This document shows positions 8,726-22,227 of a stretch of 64,000 nucleotides of DNA, piece by piece. Source of the DNA: Rubrobacter calidifluminis (GTDB lineage Bacteria > Actinomycetota > Rubrobacteria > Rubrobacterales > Rubrobacteraceae); NCBI RefSeq assembly GCF_028617075.1, contig NZ_JAQKGV010000005.1, forward strand, positions 1 to 64,000, in the 5' to 3' direction. The position numbers and the translations under genes were made by a program. Position 1 is the first letter of the stretch. The number at the start of each line of letters is the position of its first letter. The notes beneath the pieces are model-generated. The model had not been told where the DNA came from, made no database searches, and saw only the letters and a list, made by a program, of their open reading frames with translations.

Positions 8726-9561
8726 GGTTCTCGGCGGTGATCGTCAACTACGCCTCCTGGCTGCACACCCTGCGGTGCGTCGAGAGCCTGCTCGGGGCGG
8801 GGGACCCGGAGATCGTAGTGGTGGACAACGACCGCGAGGAGCCACCGGGGCTCCCGGAAGGGGTACGCCTCCTGCGAAACCCCGAGAACCTCGGCTTCGC
8901 CCGCGCCTGCAACCGGGGCCTCCGCACCTCGAGCGGCGAGATCGTGGTGTTCGTGAACCCCGACGTCATCGTCGAGCGGGACTTCTTCGAGCGCCTCGGT
9001 GAGTTCTTCCGCTGCGCCCCGCAGGCCGGGGTCGTGGGGCCCAGGATCGTCGACGGCACGGGCACCCTGCAGCTCTCGGCCCGCCGGGAGGTGAACCTCG
9101 CCTCCGGACTCCTCGGTCGCACCTCCCTCCTGACTCGCGCGTTTCCCAAAAGCCGCCTCGTGCGGCGGATGTTCCCGGCGGCCGGGGAGCCCGGGGCCCC
9201 GGTCGCGGTCGACTGGGTCTCCGGGGCCTGCCTGGCAGCGAGGCGGGAGGTGCTGGAGGAGCTGGGAGGCTTCGACGAACGGTTCTTCATGTACTTCGAG
9301 GACGCCGACCTCTGCCGCCGCGCCCGTCAGGCGGGCTGGAAGGTCTTCTACCTGCCCCGGGTGCAGGTCGTCCACCACACCGGGGCGAGCAGCGGCGACA
9401 GGACCCGCGCGATCCTGAGGCTGCACAAGAGCGCCTTTCTCTACCACCGCAAGCACGGCCCGCACGGTCCCTTCGGGATCTACGACCTGCTCGTCCTGCT
9501 CGGGCTGTGCGCCCGGGCGGGGGTGCGGCTGGCGGGTACGCTCCGGCCTCAGGGCGAGTAG
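8722..9561 (+). CDS. family 2 glycosyltransferase
   Basis: A 279-residue GT2 enzyme. Motifs are VIVNYASWLHTLRCVESLL at the N terminus, VVDND, FVNPDVIVERDFFERL (metal site) and FDERFFMYFEDADLCRRAR (catalytic Asp region). It is related to the preceding gene, and to WbbL-type rhamnosyltransferases by motif pattern. It is the last gene of the export operon and converges with rfbC, the two coding regions overlapping by 13 bases. Confidence 0.9.
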   Translation: MRFSAVIVNYASWLHTLRCVESLLGAGDPEIVVVDNDREEPPGLPEGVRLLRNPENLGFARACNRGLRTSSGEIVVFVNPDVIVERDFFERLGEFFRCAPQAGVVGPRIVDGTGTLQLSARREVNLASGLLGRTSLLTRAFPKSRLVRRMFPAAGEPGAPVAVDWVSGACLAARREVLEELGGFDERFFMYFEDADLCRRARQAGWKVFYLPRVQVVHHTGASSGDRTRAILRLHKSAFLYHRKHGPHGPFGIYDLLVLLGLCARAGVRLAGTLRPQGE

Positions 9562-10106
9562 ACGGGCAGCCTCCCCGCAGGAACCCCGGAGAGCGGCGGG
9601 GCAGCGGCGTCTTTCTCGGAGAGGATGGGGTCTTCGAGGGGCCAGTCTATCCCGATCTCCGGGTCGTTCCAGAGAACGGAGCCCTCGGCCTCCCGGTTGT
9701 AGGGTGCGGTGCACTTGTACGCGAAGAGCGCCGTCTCGCTCAGCACCACGAAACCGTGGGCGAAGCCCTCCGGCACCCAGAGCTGGCGCCTGTTCTCCGA
9801 GGAGAGCACCACCCCGGTCCAGCGCCCGAAGTAAGGCGAGCCCCGGCGGATGTCCACCGCCACGTCGAAAACCTCCCCGGCAAGGACGTAGACCAGCTTG
9901 CCCTGCTGGTCCGGGTTCTGGTAGTGCAGCCCGCGCAGCACGCCGCGGCGCGAGAAGGAGAGGTTGTCCTGGACGAAGACGCCCGGCAGGCCAGCCTCCT
10001 CGTAGCGGCGGCGGCTCCAGGTCTCCATGAAGAACCCGCGCTCGTCCCCGAAGACGTCTGGTTCGACTATCAACACGCCCGGAAGCGGCGTCTCCACGAC
10101 CCTCAC
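9549..10106 (-). CDS. rfbC: dTDP-4-dehydrorhamnose 3,5-epimerase
   Basis: A 185-residue RmlC cupin enzyme, third step of dTDP-L-rhamnose synthesis. Seen: [30 protein letters not shown] (the catalytic His in RGLHYQ), [18 protein letters not shown] and VPEGFAHGF. The longer open frame upstream is not real: GTG at 10106 follows GGGGAGGAACC, gives the family length, and overlaps the rfbA stop by 4 bases (GTGA). It is translationally coupled to rfbA. The companion genes rfbB and rfbD are not in this window. Confidence 0.94.
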   Translation of the reverse strand: MRVVETPLPGVLIVEPDVFGDERGFFMETWSRRRYEEAGLPGVFVQDNLSFSRRGVLRGLHYQNPDQQGKLVYVLAGEVFDVAVDIRRGSPYFGRWTGVVLSSENRRQLWVPEGFAHGFVVLSETALFAYKCTAPYNREAEGSVLWNDPEIGIDWPLEDPILSEKDAAAPPLSGVPAGRLPVYSP

Positions 10107-10981
10107 GCGAGAGGTTCCTCCCCGGCTATGTCGAGCAGGTAGCGCCCGTAGCTGTTCTTCCTCATGGGTTCGGCCAGCCGGACGAGATCCTCCGCGGATA
10201 TGTACCCCATGCGGTAGGCCACCTCCTCCGGGCATCCGATCTTCAGCCCCTGCCGGTGCTCGATGGTCTCGATGAAGTTCGTCGCCTGCTGCAGCGTCTC
10301 GTGGGTGCCGGTATCCAGCCACGCCATCCCCCGCCCCAGAAGCTCGACCCTGAGCTGCCCGCGCCTGAGGTACTCGACGTTGACGTCGGTGATCTCAAGC
10401 TCCCCCCGCGCCGAGGGCTTCAGGTTCGCGGCGATGTCCAGGACCTGGTTGTCGTAGAAGTAGAGCCCGGTCACCGCGTAGTGCGAGCGGGGTCTCTCCG
10501 GCTTCTCCTCGATGCTCACCACCCGCCGCTCCTCGTCGAATTCGATCACCCCGTAGCGTTCCGGGTCGCGCACGTAGTAGCCGAAGACGGTCGCCCCCTC
10601 CTCCCTCGAGGCCGCCTCGCGCAGCGTGCTCCCGAAACCCTGCCCGTAGAAGATGTTGTCCCCGAGGATGAGCGCGACCGGCCCGTCCCCGACGAACCCG
10701 CGCCCGATGATGAACGCCTGCGCGAGCCCCTCCGGACGGGGCTGCTCGGCGTAGCTGAGCGTGATGCCCCACTGCGAGCCGTCCCCGAGGAGCTGGCGGA
10801 AGCGCGGCAGGTCCTGCGGGGTCGAGATCACGAGGATCTCCCTTATCCCTGCGAGCATCAGCGTACTGAGAGGGTAGTAGACGAGAGGCTTGTCGTAGAC
10901 CGGCAGAAGCTGCTTGCTGACGACGTGAGTCAGCGGGTAGAGCCTGGTCCCCGATCCCCCGGCCAGGATTATGCCTTTCAA
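10103..10981 (-). CDS. rfbA: glucose-1-phosphate thymidylyltransferase
   Basis: A 292-residue RmlA nucleotidyltransferase making dTDP-glucose, first step of dTDP-rhamnose synthesis. The nucleotide loop [13 protein letters not shown] is at residues about 6-18. Further family motifs are [31 protein letters not shown] and the late WLDTGTH. The start is TTG at 10981, six bases after GGAGGT, which gives the usual N terminus MKGIILAGG. It is divergent from thrC and forms a two-gene unit with rfbC. Confidence 0.95.
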   Translation of the reverse strand: MKGIILAGGSGTRLYPLTHVVSKQLLPVYDKPLVYYPLSTLMLAGIREILVISTPQDLPRFRQLLGDGSQWGITLSYAEQPRPEGLAQAFIIGRGFVGDGPVALILGDNIFYGQGFGSTLREAASREEGATVFGYYVRDPERYGVIEFDEERRVVSIEEKPERPRSHYAVTGLYFYDNQVLDIAANLKPSARGELEITDVNVEYLRRGQLRVELLGRGMAWLDTGTHETLQQATNFIETIEHRQGLKIGCPEEVAYRMGYISAEDLVRLAEPMRKNSYGRYLLDIAGEEPLA

Positions 10982-11195
10982 CCGTACACCTCCATGGCCG
11001 CCCATGCTAGCGCACGGGCGGCTCTCTCGCAGCCCCGGCACACCTTGAAAGGGGTTCTCCCGGTATGCTACTTTCCCGGTCGTATGCTCCCCGTCCTCAA
11101 CCTGCGAACTACCACGGGCCCCGGACGATGTCCACTTGGGACACCCGGACGAGCGGCTGCGTGAGGTTTCATCATCTCGGAAAGGCGGGGAACAC

Positions 11196-12275
11196 TTGAG
11201 CATCGAGAGAGAATCCGGCAGAAGAGGCGGCGTGATCGCCGCGTGGCGCGGCTGGCTGCCGGAGATACCGGACGAGGCGGTGGTCACGCTGGGCGAGGGG
11301 GAGACCCCCCTGATCCCGGCGACGCGTCTCTCGGAGCGGGTCGGGGCTAAGGTCTACCTCAAGTTCGAGGGGACGAACCCGACGGGCTCGTTCAAGGACC
11401 GCGGGATGACCGTGGCGATGAGCCGGGCGAAGGCAGCCGGGAGAGAGGCCTGCGTCTGCGCCTCGACGGGCAACACGGCGGCCTCCGCGGCGGCCTACGC
11501 GGGGAGGGCGGGCATGGCGTGCTTCGTCGTCGTCCCGGCCGGGAAGATAGCCTCGGGCAAGTCCGTCCAGATCCTGGCGCACGGGGCACGGATCATCCAG
11601 ATCGAGGGGAACTTCGACGCGGCGCTCGCCATCTGCCGCCGCCTCGCGCAGGAGGTGGAGGAGATCGCGCTGGTCAACTCGGTGAACCCCGACCGCATCG
11701 AGGGTCAGAAGACGGCGGCCTTCGAGATCGCGCGGGCGCTGGGCCGGGTGCCGGACGCGCTCGCGCTTCCGGTCGGGAACGCAGGCAACATCACCGCCTA
11801 CTGGAAGGGCTTCGTCGAGTGGCGCGAGGCGGGCCGGTCGGAGAAGACCCCGAGGATGATCGGCTTCCAGGCTGCCGGAGCGGCCCCGCTCGTCCTGGGG
11901 CACGACGTTGAGAGCCCGGAGACGGTGGCGAGCGCGATCAGGATCGGCTCCCCAGCGAGCCGTGAGGGGGCGCTCGCGGCGGCGCGGGAGTCCGGAGGGG
12001 CGATCGAGAGCGTCACGGACGAGGAGATCCTCTCTGCCCAGAGCCTCGTCGCCCGCGAGGAGGGCGTCTTCTGCGAGCCGGCCTCGGCGGCGGGGGTGGC
12101 GGGCCTCCTCAAGCTGGCCCGCGAGGGACGCGCCCCGGAGGGGACCGTCGTCTGCGTGCTGACCGGCCACGGCCTCAAGGACCCGCAGGCGGTGGTCGAG
12201 CGGGCGCGGTTCCCGGAGCCCGTGGCGGCGAGCTTCGAGGCCGTCGTCCGGCGCGTGGGGAGGGTGCTCGCGTGA
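11196..12275 (+). CDS. thrC: threonine synthase
   Basis: A 359-residue PLP enzyme converting O-phosphohomoserine to threonine. The PLP lysine is in [10 protein letters not shown] (about residue 62), with the phosphate-binding [13 protein letters not shown], and [15 protein letters not shown] in the second half. It is the short class of threonine synthase. I prefer TTG at 11196 (after GGCGGGGAACAC) to an in-frame ATG 60 bases earlier, because homologous N termini begin near here. It overlaps thrB by 4 bases. The 214-base region before it, shared with rfbA, holds promoter elements too weak to assign. Confidence 0.93.
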   Translation: MSIERESGRRGGVIAAWRGWLPEIPDEAVVTLGEGETPLIPATRLSERVGAKVYLKFEGTNPTGSFKDRGMTVAMSRAKAAGREACVCASTGNTAASAAAYAGRAGMACFVVVPAGKIASGKSVQILAHGARIIQIEGNFDAALAICRRLAQEVEEIALVNSVNPDRIEGQKTAAFEIARALGRVPDALALPVGNAGNITAYWKGFVEWREAGRSEKTPRMIGFQAAGAAPLVLGHDVESPETVASAIRIGSPASREGALAAARESGGAIESVTDEEILSAQSLVAREEGVFCEPASAAGVAGLLKLAREGRAPEGTVVCVLTGHGLKDPQAVVERARFPEPVAASFEAVVRRVGRVLA

Positions 12276-13204
12276 TCTCGGTCCGGGTACCCGCGACCTC
12301 GGCCAACCTGGGCCCGGCCTTCGACGCGGTGGGGCTCGCGCTCTCTTTGGGCACCAGGATCAGCCTGGACATCTCCCCCGAGCCGGTCGTCGAGGTGCAC
12401 GGGGAGGGAGCGTGGATGATCCCGCAGGGCACCGAGCACCCGGCCTACCGCGCGGCCCGCTTCGTCGCCGAGATGGCCGACGAGGCCGAGCTGCACTTCC
12501 ACCTCGTACAGCACAACGACATCCCACCCTCGCGGGGGCTCGGCGGGAGCGCCGCGGCGCTCGTCGGTGGGGCGGTGGCGGCGAACGACCTGCTCGGGCG
12601 GGCGCTCGCCGCCCCGGACCTCCTGAACCTGGTCTGCGAGCTCGACGGCCACCCGGACAACGCCGCGCCCGCGCTGCTCGGCGGGCTCGTCATCGGCACC
12701 CTCACCGCCGAGGGGGTAAAGAGCGTCCGGCTCGAGCCCGAAGGCCTCCGGGCGGCCGTCGCGGTGCCGGATTTCACCGTCTCGACGACCGCCGCCCGCC
12801 GGGCCCTCCCGGAGATGGTCCCCCACCGCGACGCGGTCTTCAACGTCGGGCGCTCCGGGCTGCTGCTCGGGGCGCTCGCCACCGGAGAGTACCACCTGCT
12901 ACGGGTCGCGATGCAGGACCGGCTGCACCAGCCCTACCGCGCGCACCTCATCCCGGGGCTCGAGGAGGTCATCGAAGCCGCCCTCGAAGCCGGGGCCTAC
13001 GGCGCCTCCCTCTCCGGCTCGGGACCGACCGTCATAGCCTTCGTCGCGGAGGAGGTGGCCGCGCGGGTGGCCTCCGCGATGCGCGCGGCCTTCGGCAAAA
13101 GAGGCGTCGAAGCACGGGCGTGGGCGCTTGAGGTGGACCTCGCCGGAGCCCGGGTGGAACCCCCGGGCGAGGTAGGCTCCCCCGTGCTCGAACCCGTGCC
13201 GTAG
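12272..13204 (+). CDS. thrB: homoserine kinase
   Basis: A 310-residue GHMP kinase that phosphorylates homoserine for thrC. It shows PATSANLGPAFDAVGLAL at the N terminus, the ATP loop PPSRGLGGSAAALVGG (about residues 85-100) and the GHMP C-terminal motif GASLSGSGPTVIAF. GTG at 12272 overlaps the thrC stop (GTGA), indicating translational coupling. Confidence 0.95.
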   Translation: MISVRVPATSANLGPAFDAVGLALSLGTRISLDISPEPVVEVHGEGAWMIPQGTEHPAYRAARFVAEMADEAELHFHLVQHNDIPPSRGLGGSAAALVGGAVAANDLLGRALAAPDLLNLVCELDGHPDNAAPALLGGLVIGTLTAEGVKSVRLEPEGLRAAVAVPDFTVSTTAARRALPEMVPHRDAVFNVGRSGLLLGALATGEYHLLRVAMQDRLHQPYRAHLIPGLEEVIEAALEAGAYGASLSGSGPTVIAFVAEEVAARVASAMRAAFGKRGVEARAWALEVDLAGARVEPPGEVGSPVLEPVP

Positions 13205-13240
13205 AATGAGGGCTGTCCGGTAGATCACGAATTCCAGAAT

Positions 13241-13258
13241 ATCCCCCGGTCGGGGGAT
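13241..13258 (+). terminator. hairpin after thrB
   Basis: ATCCCCC-GGTC-GGGGGAT forms a perfect 7-bp stem with a 4-base loop, 36 bases after the thrB stop. There is no T-run after it, so it may be a weak or Rho-assisted terminator. Confidence 0.45.
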
Positions 13259-13360
13259 GTGAAAAGCCCCGCCACGCCGTAACATTACGCTCAGAAGGTG
13301 GCCGGGATGCTACCCTCCCCCGCCCGGCCATCTCTTCTTCTCCAGACACACCCCGGTCGC

Positions 13361-13389
13361 TTGACAAACTGCTACAAGCTGTTCTATCC
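13361..13389 (+). promoter_or_regulatory. promoter of the ilvBNCE operon
   Basis: Consensus TTGACA (13361-13366), a 17-base spacer, then CTATCC (13384-13389). This is among the best promoter matches in the window. Transcription from it would start near 13396, leaving a leader of about 300 bases before ilvB. Confidence 0.75.
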
Positions 13390-13433
13390 TTCGCACAGCT
13401 TACGAGAGTGTTGCAGGCGAGCGAAGGGATACC

Positions 13434-13598
13434 TTGAGCGAAACGACTCGAAGGTTGCAGGCGGCGGAGGGGCACAGGCCCGCCTCCGTCTTCTGGCTCG
13501 CCCCGCCCATCCATCCCCGAGTATCCACGGTGTCCGCTCCGTCCGCCCTACGACTAATTATCCGGGCGGGCCGGAGCGGTGTACTCCGGTCCGCCTAG
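13434..13598 (+). CDS. candidate ilv leader peptide
   Basis: An open frame of 54 codons (TTG 13434 to TAG 13596-13598) in the ilvB leader. Its last third contains CTA-CGA-CTA-ATT-ATC (13548-13562) and then GTA-CTC (13581-13586). These are clustered Leu, Ile and Val codons, including CTA, ATT and GTA, which are rare in this GC-rich sequence. Such clusters are the control codons of ribosome-mediated attenuators. A shorter version from GTG at 13530 (22 residues) is equally possible; neither start has a strong ribosome site, so the exact start is uncertain. Confidence 0.55.
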   Translation: MSETTRRLQAAEGHRPASVFWLAPPIHPRVSTVSAPSALRLIIRAGRSGVLRSA

Positions 13599-13634
13599 AG
13601 AGCCGGCGAGGAGCATCCCGCTCCAACTTCCGGC
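13534..13634 (+). promoter_or_regulatory. ilvB leader with mutually exclusive hairpins (attenuator candidate)
   Basis: Segment 13534-13548 can pair with 13564-13579 (6+8 bp around a small internal loop), placing the Leu/Ile codons in the loop. Alternatively 13565-13576 pairs with 13584-13595 as a 12-bp stem (one G-U) with a 7-base loop. A further hairpin spans 13602-13634. The first two cannot form together, which is the classic arrangement for ribosome-position control. No T-run follows, so a simple intrinsic terminator is not evident. Confidence 0.6.
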
Positions 13635-13693
13635 CGAAAGGTCCCCCAAAACCAACGAGCAAGGCCGAGAAAACGAAAGAGAACAGGAGCACC

Positions 13694-15409
13694 GTGGAGA
13701 ATACCGCCCATCAGATAGAGTACAGGCCTCGCACCGGCAGCGAGGCGATGTGTGAGGCGCTGCTCGACGAGGGGGTCGAGCATCTCTTCGGGTACCCGGG
13801 CGGGGCGATCATGCCGTTCTACGACGCGCTCCCTGAGTACCCGCTCAGGCACGTGCTGGTGCGTCACGAGCAGGCCGCCGCGCACGCTGCCGACGGCTAC
13901 GCGCGGGCGACGGGGAGGGTCGGGGTGTGCGTGGCGACCAGCGGCCCCGGAGCGACCAACCTGGTCACCGGGCTCGCGACGGCGCAGATGGACTCGGTGC
14001 CGGTGGTGGCGATAACCGGGCAGGTCGGCCGGGGGGCGATGGGCAAAGACTCCTTCCAGGAGACCAACGTGATGGGCATGGCGATGCCCTTCACCAAGCA
14101 CTGTTTTCTGGTCGAGGAACCCGAAGAGCTCTACGAGACGATCCGGCGGGCCTTCGCCATAGCCCGCTCCGGGCGGCCCGGGCCGGTCCTGGTCGACGTG
14201 CCGAAGGACGTGCAGCTCGCCACCTGCGGGGGCGGCAACTGGTACCGCCGGCTGCGGGAGGCGCCGCCGCCGATCACGGAGCCCGCACTCGAGGCCGCCG
14301 CGCTCCTGCTGCGCAACGCCCGCCGGCCGATCATCCTGGCCGGGCACGGCGTCATCCTCTCCGGGGCGGAGAGGGAGCTGATGCTGCTCGCCGAGCGCAC
14401 CGGCGCCCCGGTCGTGACGACCCTGCTCGGGATCAGCGCCATCCCCGAGGACCATCCGCTCTACATCGGGTGGCCCGGGATGCACGGGGCGGCGAGCGTC
14501 AACCGGGCGATAGACCGCGCGGATCTGCTGTTCGCGGTGGGGATGCGCTTCGACGACAGGATCACGGGCGACCCGAAGCGGTTCGCGCCGAACGCGAAGG
14601 TCGTCCACGTCGACATAGACCCTTCGGAGATGGGCAAGGTCATAAGGCCCACGGTGGGCATCACCGCCGACGCGAAGCTCGCGCTGCGCGGCGTCCTCTC
14701 GCACCTGCGCGAGATCCCCGACGAGAGGTTCCGCGAGCGGGCGCGCTGGCGCGAGGAGATAGAAGAGAGCCAGCGGCCGGAGAGGGCGCGGGAGGAGGAG
14801 GCCAGCGAAAAGTTCGGGCCGATCAGGATCCTGCGCGCCATAAAGCGGGCCGCCGGGGAGGAGGTGCGGCTCGTCACCGACGTGGGCCAGCACCAGATGT
14901 GGGCCGCCCGCTTCTTCGAGTTCACCCGACACAACAGCCACATAACGAGCGGGGGGCTCGGGACGATGGGGTTCGCGCTTCCGGCGGCGATGGGGGTGGC
15001 GCTCGGCTGCCCCGGCGAACCGGTGTGGGTCGTCGCCGGAGACGGCGGCTTCCAGATGAACCTGCAGGAGCTCGCGACCATCCGCGACCTCGGGCTCGAC
15101 ATCAAGGTCGCCATCATGAACAACGGCTACCTCGGCATGGTGCGCCAGTGGCAGGAGTTCTTCCACGACCGCCGCTACTCGGAGACCCCTATCACCGGCC
15201 CCGACTACGAGCACCTCGCCCGGGCCTACGGCATCGCCGGCAGGACGGTGCGCGAGGGGGACGACGTCGAGGAGGCCGTCCGGTGGGCGCAGGAACAGGA
15301 AGGTTGCGTGGTGCTCGACTTCCACATAGACCCCGAGGCCAACGTCTACCCGATGATCCCCGCCGGCATGAGCGTCGCCGAGATGATCGAGGAAGATGAC
15401 GCCTCCTGA
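13694..15409 (+). CDS. ilvB: acetolactate synthase, large (catalytic) subunit
   Basis: A 571-residue ThDP enzyme making acetolactate and acetohydroxybutyrate for Val, Leu and Ile. Seen: FGYPGGAIMPFYDAL with the following RHEQAAAHAADGYARATG (ThDP-activating Glu), the central domain with GRPGPVLVDVPKD, and the C-terminal ThDP/Mg motif GDGGFQMNLQELATI through NNGYLGMVRQWQ. The open frame continues upstream through the leader, but GTG at 13694 follows AGGAG by 4 bases and gives the family N terminus. It overlaps ilvN by 14 bases. Confidence 0.96.
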   Translation: MENTAHQIEYRPRTGSEAMCEALLDEGVEHLFGYPGGAIMPFYDALPEYPLRHVLVRHEQAAAHAADGYARATGRVGVCVATSGPGATNLVTGLATAQMDSVPVVAITGQVGRGAMGKDSFQETNVMGMAMPFTKHCFLVEEPEELYETIRRAFAIARSGRPGPVLVDVPKDVQLATCGGGNWYRRLREAPPPITEPALEAAALLLRNARRPIILAGHGVILSGAERELMLLAERTGAPVVTTLLGISAIPEDHPLYIGWPGMHGAASVNRAIDRADLLFAVGMRFDDRITGDPKRFAPNAKVVHVDIDPSEMGKVIRPTVGITADAKLALRGVLSHLREIPDERFRERARWREEIEESQRPERAREEEASEKFGPIRILRAIKRAAGEEVRLVTDVGQHQMWAARFFEFTRHNSHITSGGLGTMGFALPAAMGVALGCPGEPVWVVAGDGGFQMNLQELATIRDLGLDIKVAIMNNGYLGMVRQWQEFFHDRRYSETPITGPDYEHLARAYGIAGRTVREGDDVEEAVRWAQEQEGCVVLDFHIDPEANVYPMIPAGMSVAEMIEEDDAS

Positions 15410-15851
15410 GGAAGAGACCGTCCTCGAGGTCCGGCTCGCCGCCGGGGTCTACCCGATCTCGCGGCTTATCACGACGATAACCGGCAAGAGGATGCCGCTC
15501 AGAAGCCTCACCCTCGCCCGCGACGGGGAGGGCAGGACGCACGCCGCGCTCTCTTTGGGTTGCGGAGAGGAGGCGGCCCGTCGCTACGCCGTGCTGCTCT
15601 CGGGGCTCGAGGACGTCGAGGAGGCGACGGTAGCCGGGGAGACCGTGGAGGTGGTCGTGGCTTCCGGCGGGATCGGCCCCGCAGCGGAGGGCATAACCCA
15701 CACGAGTTGCGGGGAGCTGGTCCTCGCCTGCGGGACACCGCAGAGCGTCGAGTCCTGGCTCAAGGACAGGAAGAGTGGAGGAGAGGTCGTGTTGAGGGTC
15801 GGTCCGCTGGTCCGGCCGGGAGGAGGTACAGATGGCTCGCGTATACCGTGA
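15396..15851 (+). CDS. ilvN: acetolactate synthase, small (regulatory) subunit
   Basis: A 151-residue protein. The N-terminal ACT domain (about residues 8-80) matches the valine-binding regulatory subunit, with [18 protein letters not shown] in place of the common GVLSRVAGLFSRRGFNI-type segment. It is divergent and slightly short, so feedback behaviour may differ from well-studied enzymes (inference). It overlaps ilvB (14 bases) and ilvC (20 bases), which fits subunit coupling. Confidence 0.82.
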   Translation: MTPPEEETVLEVRLAAGVYPISRLITTITGKRMPLRSLTLARDGEGRTHAALSLGCGEEAARRYAVLLSGLEDVEEATVAGETVEVVVASGGIGPAAEGITHTSCGELVLACGTPQSVESWLKDRKSGGEVVLRVGPLVRPGGGTDGSRIP

Positions 15852-16842
15852 AGGGGACATCGGGGACGAGATAAGGCGCCGCCGCATCGCGGTCCTGGGC
15901 TACGGAAGCCAGGGGCATGCCCACGCGCTGAACCTCAAAGACTCTGGCTGCGAGGTGACCGTCGGGCTGTACGAGGGCTCTGGAAGCTGGAAGAAGGCCG
16001 AGGCCGACGGGCTCAAGGTGGCCTCCGTCGCCGAGGCGACCCGCTGGGCGGACGTCGTGATGATCCTGCTACCCGACGAGAAGCAGCCCAGGGTCTTCGA
16101 GAGCGAGGTCGCGCCGAACCTCGAAGAGGGGAACCTGATGCTCTTCGCCCACGGCTTCAACGTACACTTCAACCAGGTCTCGGTACCGCCCGAGGTGGAC
16201 CTCGGGCTCGTCGCGCCCAAAGGCCCCGGTCACGTCCTGAGGCAGCTCTACACCGAGGGCAAGGGCCTGCCGGCGCTCTTCGCCGTCGCCAACGACGCGA
16301 GCGGGACAGCACGCGATCTCGTACTCTCCTACGCCAAGGGCATCGGGTGCGCGCGGGCCGGGGTTTTGGAGACCACCTTCGCCGAGGAGACCGAGACCGA
16401 CCTCTTCGGGGAGCAGGCGGTGCTCTGCGGCGGGCTCTCGGCGCTACTCAAGGCCGGCTTCGAGACGCTGGTAGAGGCCGGCTACCAGCCCGAGCTCGCC
16501 TACTACGAGTGCGTCAACGAGCTCAAGCTCATCACCGACCTCATCTACGAGGGCGGGCTCGCCCGGATGCGCTATTCTATATCCAACACCGCCGAGTACG
16601 GCGACTACACCGCGGGGCCGAGGCTCATAGACGAGTCGGTGAAGGAGAGGATGCGCGAGATCCTCTCCGACATCCAGAGCGGGCGCTTCGCCAAGCAGTG
16701 GGTGCTCGAGAACCAGGCCGGCACCCCGAGCTTCCTCGCGATGCGCCGGCGGGAGGCGGCCTCGCAGGTCGAGAAGGTGGGGGCACAGTTGAGAGCGCTC
16801 GCCGCCGAAGGAACCGGGGCGCCGGGGGGTGAGAAGGGATGA
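15832..16842 (+). CDS. ilvC: ketol-acid reductoisomerase
   Basis: A 336-residue class I KARI, NAD(P)H- and Mg-dependent, second step of Val/Ile/Leu synthesis. It has the Rossmann motif [17 protein letters not shown] (about residues 23-39), [10 protein letters not shown], the metal-ligand region [16 protein letters not shown] and [18 protein letters not shown]. The specificity loop after GLYEGS is short. AGGAGG lies just before ATG at 15832. It overlaps ilvE by 4 bases. Confidence 0.97.
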   Translation: MARVYREGDIGDEIRRRRIAVLGYGSQGHAHALNLKDSGCEVTVGLYEGSGSWKKAEADGLKVASVAEATRWADVVMILLPDEKQPRVFESEVAPNLEEGNLMLFAHGFNVHFNQVSVPPEVDLGLVAPKGPGHVLRQLYTEGKGLPALFAVANDASGTARDLVLSYAKGIGCARAGVLETTFAEETETDLFGEQAVLCGGLSALLKAGFETLVEAGYQPELAYYECVNELKLITDLIYEGGLARMRYSISNTAEYGDYTAGPRLIDESVKERMREILSDIQSGRFAKQWVLENQAGTPSFLAMRRREAASQVEKVGAQLRALAAEGTGAPGGEKG

Positions 16843-17795
16843 GCAGGAAAGGGTTCGAGGTCTCGGACGAGCAGTGGATCTACCACGGCGGGGAGTTCGT
16901 GCGCCTGGGTGAAGTCCGGCTCTCCCCCGCCACCCACGCGCTCAACTACGGCACGGGGGTCTTCGAGGGCATCCGGGCTTACTGGAACGAGAGTCGGGGG
17001 ACGCTGCAGGTCCTCAAGCTGCGCGAGCACTACGAGCGCTTCCTCAACTCCTGCGAGCTGCTGCACATAGACTGCGGTCACACGGTAGAGGAGCTCTGCG
17101 AGATCACGCTCGAGATCCTGCGGCGCAACGCCCCGCGCGAGGACACCTACATAAGGCCGCTGGCGTACAAGGCGGCGGAGTCGATCGGGGTGAAGCTCGC
17201 GCTGCCATCGGAGCTCTCGATCTTCACGGCCCCGATGGCGAACTACGTCGAGCTCACCGGGCTCAGGTGCTGCGTCTCCTCCTGGAGGCGGGTCTCGGAC
17301 AACGCGATCCCGCCGCGCGCCAAGACCACCGGCTCGTACATCAACACGGCGCTCGCGGTGGACGCAGCCCACCGGGCGGGATACGACGAGGCGATCTTCC
17401 TCACCCAGAGCGGCTACGTCTCGGAGGCGAGCGCGGCGAACATCTTCCTCGTGCGCAAGGGGAACCTCATCACCCCGCCGCCCACCGCGGACATTCTGGA
17501 GGGGATAACGCGGGCGGCGGTGATGGAGCTCGCCGAGAAGGAGCTCGGGATGCCGGTCGTCGAGCGCGACGTCGGGCGCACCGAGCTCTACGCTGCGGAG
17601 GAGGTCTTCTTCACCGGCACCGGCTTCCAGATAGCCCCGGTCGTCGAGATAGACGACCACCCCATCGGGAGCGGACGGGTCGGCCCCGTGGTGGAGAGGC
17701 TGCAGGAGATGTACTTCCGGGCCGCCCGGGGCGAGTGGCCCGAGTACGAGGGCTGGACCGTGCCGGTCGAGGTCGTGCACGGGGCCGCCAGATGA
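16839..17795 (+). CDS. ilvE: branched-chain amino-acid aminotransferase
   Basis: A 318-residue fold-type IV PLP enzyme, last step for Val, Leu and Ile. Family motifs are the opening [28 protein letters not shown], the PLP lysine in [16 protein letters not shown] (about residue 165) and [15 protein letters not shown]. It overlaps ilvC by the ATGA arrangement and closes the ilvBNCE operon; the leu leader begins 26 bases further on. Confidence 0.96.
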   Translation: MSRKGFEVSDEQWIYHGGEFVRLGEVRLSPATHALNYGTGVFEGIRAYWNESRGTLQVLKLREHYERFLNSCELLHIDCGHTVEELCEITLEILRRNAPREDTYIRPLAYKAAESIGVKLALPSELSIFTAPMANYVELTGLRCCVSSWRRVSDNAIPPRAKTTGSYINTALAVDAAHRAGYDEAIFLTQSGYVSEASAANIFLVRKGNLITPPPTADILEGITRAAVMELAEKELGMPVVERDVGRTELYAAEEVFFTGTGFQIAPVVEIDDHPIGSGRVGPVVERLQEMYFRAARGEWPEYEGWTVPVEVVHGAAR

Positions 17796-17820
17796 GAGGC
17801 CACCGCTAGAGGGAGATTTC

Positions 17821-17895
17821 TTGGGCATCTCTTTCCACATCCTACGGCGACTAACCAGGGTGGCCGCCGGGCGAATTACCAGCCCCGGCTGCTAG
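17821..17895 (+). CDS. candidate leu leader peptide
   Basis: A 24-residue open frame starting with TTG at 17821, five bases after an AGGGAG ribosome site, and ending at TAG 17893-17895. It reads MGISFHILRRLTRVAAGR at its start. The two Leu codons in ILRRL are both CTA (17842-17844 and 17851-17853), rare in this genome. It lies between ilvE and leuA, directly in front of a large inverted repeat. The pattern matches leader peptides that sense charged tRNA-Leu. Confidence 0.7.
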   Translation: MGISFHILRRLTRVAAGRITSPGC

Positions 17896-17934
17896 GGCCG
17901 GGCACCCCGAAGAAGGGGGCGCAGGCGGCCACCC
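17858..17934 (+). promoter_or_regulatory. leuA leader with long inverted repeat (attenuator candidate)
   Basis: GGGTGGCCGCC (17858-17868) is perfectly complementary to GGCGGCCACCC (17924-17934), an 11-bp stem beginning 5 bases after the second CTA codon. Inside are smaller alternatives: GCCGGG/CCCGGC, and CCCC-N6-GGGG at 17905-17918. A ribosome paused at the CTA codons would cover the left arm and change the fold. No T-run follows, so the downstream effect (termination or other) is not settled. Confidence 0.6.
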
Positions 17935-17997
17935 TCCACCGACGAGCCCCCGACAGGAACCAAGGATGATCCAGCGAAAGAGCAGGAGGCGAAAGAG

Positions 17998-22126
<4,129 letters not shown>

Positions 22127-22130
22127 GGCG

Positions 22131-22195
22131 TTTGTGCCCCGCTCCCCGCCGGTGTAATCTGCTTCAATACGGTGGAGGGCCGCCAGGTCCTCCAC
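22131..22195 (+). promoter_or_regulatory. possible promoter and leader hairpin of the carrier-protein cassette
   Basis: TTTGTG (22131-22136), 18 bases, then TAATCT (22155-22160). A 7-bp stem GTGGAGG/CCTCCAC with a 10-base loop (22172-22195) lies in the resulting leader, before the acyl carrier protein. It suggests the cassette has its own transcript, separate from leu. Confidence 0.45.
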
Positions 22196-22227
22196 GGGCA
22201 CGAGCCGAAGCAGGAGGTAGGTTCATC

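Noticed and set aside
13400-13693. T-box riboswitch in the ilvB leader
   Set aside because: No T-box antiterminator sequence (AGGGTGG-type) or specifier-loop arrangement seen; a leader-peptide attenuator fits better.
13595-15325. 576-codon open frame on the minus strand
   Set aside because: Fully antisense to ilvB, with low-complexity Arg/Pro/Gly composition; not a gene.
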